Source: an uncultured Odoribacter sp.
Lineage (GTDB): Bacteria; Bacteroidota; Bacteroidia; Bacteroidales; Marinifilaceae
Direction of reading: 5' to 3'
Assembly (NCBI GenBank): GCA_905193145.1
Contig: CAJJNP010000042.1
Span: 1 to 20,694, forward strand
Length of the DNA stretch: 20,694 bases
Shown here: positions 17,188-20,694 of the stretch, in pieces
Layout: the number at the start of each line of letters is the position of its first letter
How positions within the stretch are numbered: the stretch's first letter is position 1
Notes under the pieces: model-generated
The model's database searches: none
What the model was told of the DNA's origin: nothing
What the model saw: the letters and a program-made list of their open reading frames with translations, nothing else
Position numbers and translations under genes: made by a program

Positions 17188-18693
17188 TTAAGCTTTGATA
17201 TTTGCTTCAAAATCTCCGTAGCGTAGGAAATCTGTTGCTGCATCAATGTCTTTGTACATTACGCGGTCAACATCGTTGAACGGGACAACTGTGCGGAATT
17301 CCTTCAGGAAGCTTTCCAGATAGGGAGATGTTTTTGTCGGGCGCTGTAAATCGATAGCCTGAGCTGCATTCATCAGTTCAATGGCTAAGATGCGTTCAAC
17401 GTTTTCTGCCACTTTTACAGTTTTTGTAGCAGCGTTACCTCCCATACTTACATGGTCTTCCTGCTCGTTGGAAGAAGGAATTGAGTCAATGGAGCAGGGA
17501 GTACACAATTGTTTGTTTTTGCTGACAATAGCTGCAGCGGCATATTGCGGAATCATAAATCCAGAGTTCAGTCCCGGATTGGCTACGAGGAATTCTGGTA
17601 TATTGCCTCTATCGCCAGAAATCAGACGATAGGTACGGCGTTCAGAAATACTTCCCAATTCAGCCAGAGCAATGCTCAGAAAATCCAATACTAATGCCAA
17701 TGGCTGTCCGTGGAAGTTTCCGCCTGATACAATCAGGTCGTCATCCATGAAGATAGTTGGGTTGTCGGTAACTGAATTGATTTCACGTTCTACAACAGTT
17801 GCCACATACATGATGCTGTCTTTGCTGGCTCCGTGTACTTGGGGCATGCAGCGGAATGAATAGGGATCTTGTACTCTTGTTTTTTCCTTCTGCTGGAACT
17901 CAGAACCTTCTAGTAATGCTCTGATATTGCGGGCTGTCTCAATCTGTCCCGGATGAGGACGCGCCTCCTGAATTTGTGGGAAGAACGGGTCTATACGTCC
18001 GTCGTATGCTTCCAATGAAAGAGCGCCGATGATATCAGCATATTTGGAAATTTTGAATGCTTTTAATAACGCATATACTGCATGCGAACTCATGAACTGT
18101 GTTCCGTTCAATAAAGCAAGTCCTTCCTTGGCTCCTAATGAGATGGGTTCCCAACCGAATTTGGCATTGATTTCTTTGGCATCGCAAATTTTGCCTTCAT
18201 ACCATACTTCGCCTTCATTGATTAACGGTAGAAACAGATTGGCAAGCGGGGCAAGGTCGCCGGATGCTCCCAATGAACCCAATTCACGCACAACAGGCAA
18301 TACATTGTTGTTGAACATTTCAATGATGCGCTCTACTGTTGCCAACTGTACTCCTGATTTTCCTAATGATAAAGCGTGAGCTTTCAGCAACAGCATGAGA
18401 CGGATGATGTCTTGGTGGATGGGATCTCCTAAACTACATGCGTGCGACATGACTAAGTTTGCCTGCAATTGGCTTAAATCTTCTTTTGAAATGCTGATTT
18501 TACACAGCGATCCGAATCCTGTTGTGATTCCGTACAATGGTTTTTCAGAAGTCTCAATTTTGTGATCCAAATAAGCTTTGCAGTCGTTGATTAACTTTTT
18601 GCTCTCTTCTGACAATGCCAATGTGTAATCCTTATGCAGGATATCGTCAATGATTTCAAACGTTAGCGGAGCGGGTGATATATAATGTACCAT
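17188..18693 (-). CDS. hutH: Histidine ammonia-lyase family enzyme
   Basis: A 501-aa MIO enzyme that should remove ammonia from L-histidine to give urocanate, first step of histidine breakdown, in the cytoplasm. The triad Ala143-Ser144-Gly145 in GSLGASGDLAPL forms the MIO group. Other catalytic signatures are YGITTGFG (54-61), SH at 83-84, NG at 196-197, DPYSFRCMPQVHG (276-288, with Tyr278 and Arg281), TDNP (309-312) and NEQEDHVSM (409-417). Length fits HutH. I start at the ATG at 18693, which begins MVHYISPAPLTF; an ATG at 18786 would add 31 Lys/Asn-rich residues that look like translated leader. No hutU, hutI or ftcD lies next to it in this window. Residues SH (83-84) fit histidine or tyrosine as substrate, so a tyrosine ammonia-lyase cannot be wholly excluded. 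Confidence 0.87.
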   Translation of the reverse strand: MVHYISPAPLTFEIIDDILHKDYTLALSEESKKLINDCKAYLDHKIETSEKPLYGITTGFGSLCKISISKEDLSQLQANLVMSHACSLGDPIHQDIIRLMLLLKAHALSLGKSGVQLATVERIIEMFNNNVLPVVRELGSLGASGDLAPLANLFLPLINEGEVWYEGKICDAKEINAKFGWEPISLGAKEGLALLNGTQFMSSHAVYALLKAFKISKYADIIGALSLEAYDGRIDPFFPQIQEARPHPGQIETARNIRALLEGSEFQQKEKTRVQDPYSFRCMPQVHGASKDSIMYVATVVEREINSVTDNPTIFMDDDLIVSGGNFHGQPLALVLDFLSIALAELGSISERRTYRLISGDRGNIPEFLVANPGLNSGFMIPQYAAAAIVSKNKQLCTPCSIDSIPSSNEQEDHVSMGGNAATKTVKVAENVERILAIELMNAAQAIDLQRPTKTSPYLESFLKEFRTVVPFNDVDRVMYKDIDAATDFLRYGDFEANIKA

Positions 18694-18756
18694 AATTTTA
18701 TTGTTATTTGATATTAGTTTATTTGGTTGATTAGTTATTTTAATATTACGTTTTTG

Positions 18757-18764
18757 CAAAAGTA
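18757..18764 (-). promoter_or_regulatory. Probable -7 element of the hutH promoter
   Basis: The minus strand reads TACTTTTG, a full match to TAnnTTTG, about 64 nt before the hutH start. No TTTG occurs at the proper distance upstream, so the promoter may be weak or activator-dependent. The A-rich leader between it and the ATG is typical of Bacteroides. Confidence 0.5.
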
Positions 18765-18846
18765 TAATGCTTCGTTTCAAGGACATCGTGAATCGTAGCC
18801 ATGGCTTTTCAGTGGCCGCAGTTCTTTTCTGTATATTTGCATATTC

Positions 18847-20217
18847 TTATTTTTTATTATTCAGCTTTGCTATCACTTCTTCTATGCGTAGGTTTGTTTG
18901 TTCTCCACTCGTCATGTCTTTGAGTGACAAGATGCCTTCTTGCATTTCAGTCTCGCCAACCAGAGCAACATAAGGAATTCCCTTTTTATCAGCATATCCC
19001 ATCTGCTTCTTCATTTTGGCGGCTTCAGGGTAGATTTCAGTATTAATTCCAGCTGTGCGCAGTTGTTTTAATAAAGGTAGACAATACTTTTCCTCTTTTT
19101 CTCCGAAATTGACAAATAGTATTTGGGTAGTGGTCGTATTGTCTTTAGGGAATAGGTCTAATTGTTGCATTACATCGAAAATGCGGTCTGCTCCAAATGA
19201 AATACCGACTCCCGACATGTTTTTTAGACCAAAAATACCGGTTAGGTCATCATATCGACCGCCTCCGGTAATGCTACCGATTTGTGCGTCCAATGCTTTT
19301 ACCTCGAAAATGGCGCCGGTGTAATAACTCAAACCACGAGCCAGTGTCAAATCCAATTTGATTTCTGTCTCAATTTGCAAGTCATCCAGATAATTGAATA
19401 CTGTGGCTAATTCTTCAATACCTTTTAATCCTACTTCGCTCTCTCTTAATACTGTGCGTAGTTGTTCTAATTTCTCAAGATTATTACCTTCAAGATTTAA
19501 AATCGGTTGTAATTTTTCTATAGCCTCGTCGCAAATTCCTTTCTCTTTTAATTCTGCATTGACATTTTCCCAACCAATTTTGTCCATTTTGTCATTTGCG
19601 ACAGTGATGTCTATTAGTTTGTCAGGATAACCGATGGTTTCGGCAATACCGGCAAGGATTTTACGGTTATTGATGAGTAAACGTACATTGATTTTCAGAC
19701 GACGGTATACTTCATCTACCATTTGAATCAGTTCCACTTCATGTAATAGAGAATTACTGCCCACTACATCTACGTCACATTGGTAAAATTCGCGGTAGCG
19801 TCCTTTTTGTGGACGATCGGCGCGCCACACCGGTTGTATCTGATAGCGTTTGAAGGGAAAGGTCAGTTCGCTCTGATGTTGCACGACAAAACGAGCAAAT
19901 GGTACTGTTAAGTCATAGCGCAATCCTTTCTCTGATATTTTATTTGTTAAGCGAATACTATTGCGCTCCAGTAATTCATTTTCTGGAACATTGCCAATGA
20001 AATCGCCGGAATTTAATATTTTAAATAACAATTTATCACCTTCTTCTCCATATTTGCCCATCAGGGTTGATAGGTTTTCCATGGCAGGTGTTTCTAACGG
20101 CATATAGCCATATAATTTGAATACACTTTTAATTGTATCGAATATATAATTGCGTTTCACCATGATATCTGGTGAATAATCTCTGGTACCCTTAGGTATG
20201 GAAGGACTTTGTGCCAT
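18847..20217 (-). CDS. hisS: Histidyl-tRNA synthetase
   Basis: Class II aminoacyl-tRNA synthetase of 456 aa that charges tRNA-His with histidine in the cytoplasm. Class II motif 1 lies near residues 34-46; motif 2 is [20 protein letters not shown] (124-143); the histidine-specific signature is [15 protein letters not shown] (292-306); motif 3 is [12 protein letters not shown] (336-347). The HisRS insertion domain lies at about 180-285 and the anticodon-binding domain at 365-456. The N-terminal start [17 protein letters not shown] is characteristic, which fixes the ATG at 20217. It reads toward hutH with a 153-nt gap and no clear terminator between, so some read-through is possible. Confidence 0.96.
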   Translation of the reverse strand: MAQSPSIPKGTRDYSPDIMVKRNYIFDTIKSVFKLYGYMPLETPAMENLSTLMGKYGEEGDKLLFKILNSGDFIGNVPENELLERNSIRLTNKISEKGLRYDLTVPFARFVVQHQSELTFPFKRYQIQPVWRADRPQKGRYREFYQCDVDVVGSNSLLHEVELIQMVDEVYRRLKINVRLLINNRKILAGIAETIGYPDKLIDITVANDKMDKIGWENVNAELKEKGICDEAIEKLQPILNLEGNNLEKLEQLRTVLRESEVGLKGIEELATVFNYLDDLQIETEIKLDLTLARGLSYYTGAIFEVKALDAQIGSITGGGRYDDLTGIFGLKNMSGVGISFGADRIFDVMQQLDLFPKDNTTTTQILFVNFGEKEEKYCLPLLKQLRTAGINTEIYPEAAKMKKQMGYADKKGIPYVALVGETEMQEGILSLKDMTSGEQTNLRIEEVIAKLNNKK

Positions 20218-20247
20218 AATTTAATTACTCTCTTTTTCTATGAGCCA

Positions 20248-20255
20248 CAAATATA
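20248..20255 (-). promoter_or_regulatory. -7 element of the hisS promoter
   Basis: The minus strand reads TATATTTG, a full match to TAnnTTTG, 31 nt before the hisS start. An upstream TTTG at 19-21 nt is absent. It gives a short A-rich leader. Confidence 0.6.
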
Positions 20256-20341
20256 CAAAATCATCTTTACAACATTTATATTTGAAGGGCTTTTTTGCGT
20301 TATTCGTTTTTTCTGTGCCTATATAATATATATAGTTTCAG

Positions 20342-20375
20342 AATCCTCCCATGTTCGGTAGCACATGGGAGGATT
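20342..20375. terminator. Perfect 13-bp hairpin, likely terminator upstream of hisS
   Basis: AATCCTCCCATGT (20342-20354) pairs without mismatch with ACATGGGAGGATT (20363-20375) around an 8-nt loop. Neither side has a strong T-run, so it may be a terminator of modest strength for a gene right of the window, or a transcript-stabilising structure. Confidence 0.6.
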
Positions 20376-20434
20376 TGCTTTATCTGTGGATTCCGTTCTT
20401 TATATAGTATATACCGTTTGATGTTGTAGAATTC

Positions 20435-20533
20435 TCCGAAAGCATTCTTACGGATGTCCCACCCATGTCTCACAGATGTCTCACGTTTCTCCGTTCCTTG
20501 TCCGAAGTTCCTCCGAAGCTTCTCCGAACGATA
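20435..20533. repeat. Degenerate tandem array with an 11-nt period (nine units)
   Basis: Nine consecutive 11-nt units start at 20435, 20446, 20457, 20468, 20479, 20490, 20501, 20512 and 20523. T and C at unit positions 1 and 2 hold in all nine, position 3 is always C or T, position 5 is A in eight, position 6 is A or C in eight, position 9 is A or T in eight and position 10 is T in seven: consensus TCYSAMNNWTS. Clearest units are TCCGAAGTTCC and TCCGAAGCTTC. The 11-nt period is not a multiple of three, so this is not a coding repeat. Function unknown. Confidence 0.7.
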
Positions 20534-20694
20534 ACGGCTGAGGTTCGGGTGAGGAACGGCGCAGGAAGGGGTGATTGTAGGAGGCTGGAGGGAAAATAGG
20601 GGGTGTTTTGTGGTATAAGGTTGGTTGGATAGCCGGTTTTATGGTAGAAAATGCCGAGTTTTAGGGTGGATATATCTATAAAATCAGCAAAAAC
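20534..20694. other. G-rich continuation of the 11-nt periodic region, no convincing gene
   Basis: Right of the array the same register continues for three more units of a different, G-rich type: ACGGCTGAGGT (20534), TCGGGTGAGGA (20545) and ACGGCGCAGGA (20556). TTCCTC at 20508-20513 can pair with GAGGAA at 20551-20556, linking the two parts in a possible fold. From about 20567 to the end the plus strand is G-rich and T-rich with no clear repeat. A minus-strand open frame of about 75 codons spans 20470-20694 without a start codon in the window; I do not consider it a gene. Confidence 0.4.

Noticed and set aside
18694..18786. Upstream ATG extending hutH by 31 residues
   Set aside because: The extension is Lys/Asn/Ile-rich like translated A-rich leader, and its start lies upstream of the predicted -7 element at 18757-18764.
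18797..18806. Palindrome AGCCATGGCT between hisS and hutH
   Set aside because: A single 10-bp palindrome without T-run or second copy; too little to call a terminator or operator.
20435..20566. CRISPR-like array
   Set aside because: Units are 11 nt, degenerate and directly adjacent with no spacers; no cas gene is present.
20470..20694. Minus-strand open frame of about 75 codons entering from the right edge
   Set aside because: It has no start codon in the window, its predicted product is low in complexity (rich in Pro, Ser, Thr, Arg), and it runs through the 11-nt array, whose period does not fit codons.

Overview
This window looks like chromosomal DNA from Bacteroides or a close relative in the Bacteroidales. 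The evidence is: -7 promoter elements of the TAnnTTTG type, one of them with a correctly spaced upstream TTTG; A-rich leaders without a clear Shine-Dalgarno; a histidine kinase/regulator pair resembling RprX/RprY of B. fragilis; and two very large exported alpha-2-macroglobulin (A2M) proteins of the Bacteroidetes type. No tRNA, rRNA, insertion sequence or CRISPR array is visible.

Layout. (1) 1-2720, plus strand: the 3' end of an unrecognised gene and its terminator, then a sensor kinase/OmpR-type regulator pair (rprX-rprY-like), closed by a strong bidirectional terminator. (2) 2744-14047, minus strand: two tandem paralogous genes of about 5.6 kb separated by 18 nt, encoding exported A2M proteins. 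(3) 14165-17041, minus strand: a tightly packed cassette reading ABC ATPase, ABC permease, GntR/YtrA-type repressor, membrane-anchored unknown protein. It starts at a textbook Bacteroides promoter whose start region is covered by an inverted repeat, a candidate operator for the GntR protein. No terminator is seen between this cassette and the A2M genes, so all six genes may form one transcription unit. (4) 17188-20217, minus strand: a stand-alone histidine ammonia-lyase gene (hutH-like) and histidyl-tRNA synthetase (hisS). (5) 20218-20694: about 480 nt without a convincing gene. It holds the hisS promoter region, a perfect 13-bp hairpin and an unexplained degenerate array with an 11-nt period.

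The A2M pair is the most interesting part. At the position where Bacteroidetes A2Ms usually carry the Cys..Glu-Gln thioester, both proteins read H-E-N-A-T-D, so covalent protease trapping should be impossible. Between two strongly conserved blocks each carries a 104-112 residue linker that is almost unrelated between the copies, at about the place expected for a protease bait region. A 231-nt block just after the linker is about 93% identical between the genes, suggesting recent gene conversion or selection. I infer, without proof, a cell-envelope module: a repressor-controlled ABC exporter and membrane-anchored protein made together with two non-covalent protease traps of different specificity. 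The convergent RprXY-like system may be unrelated.
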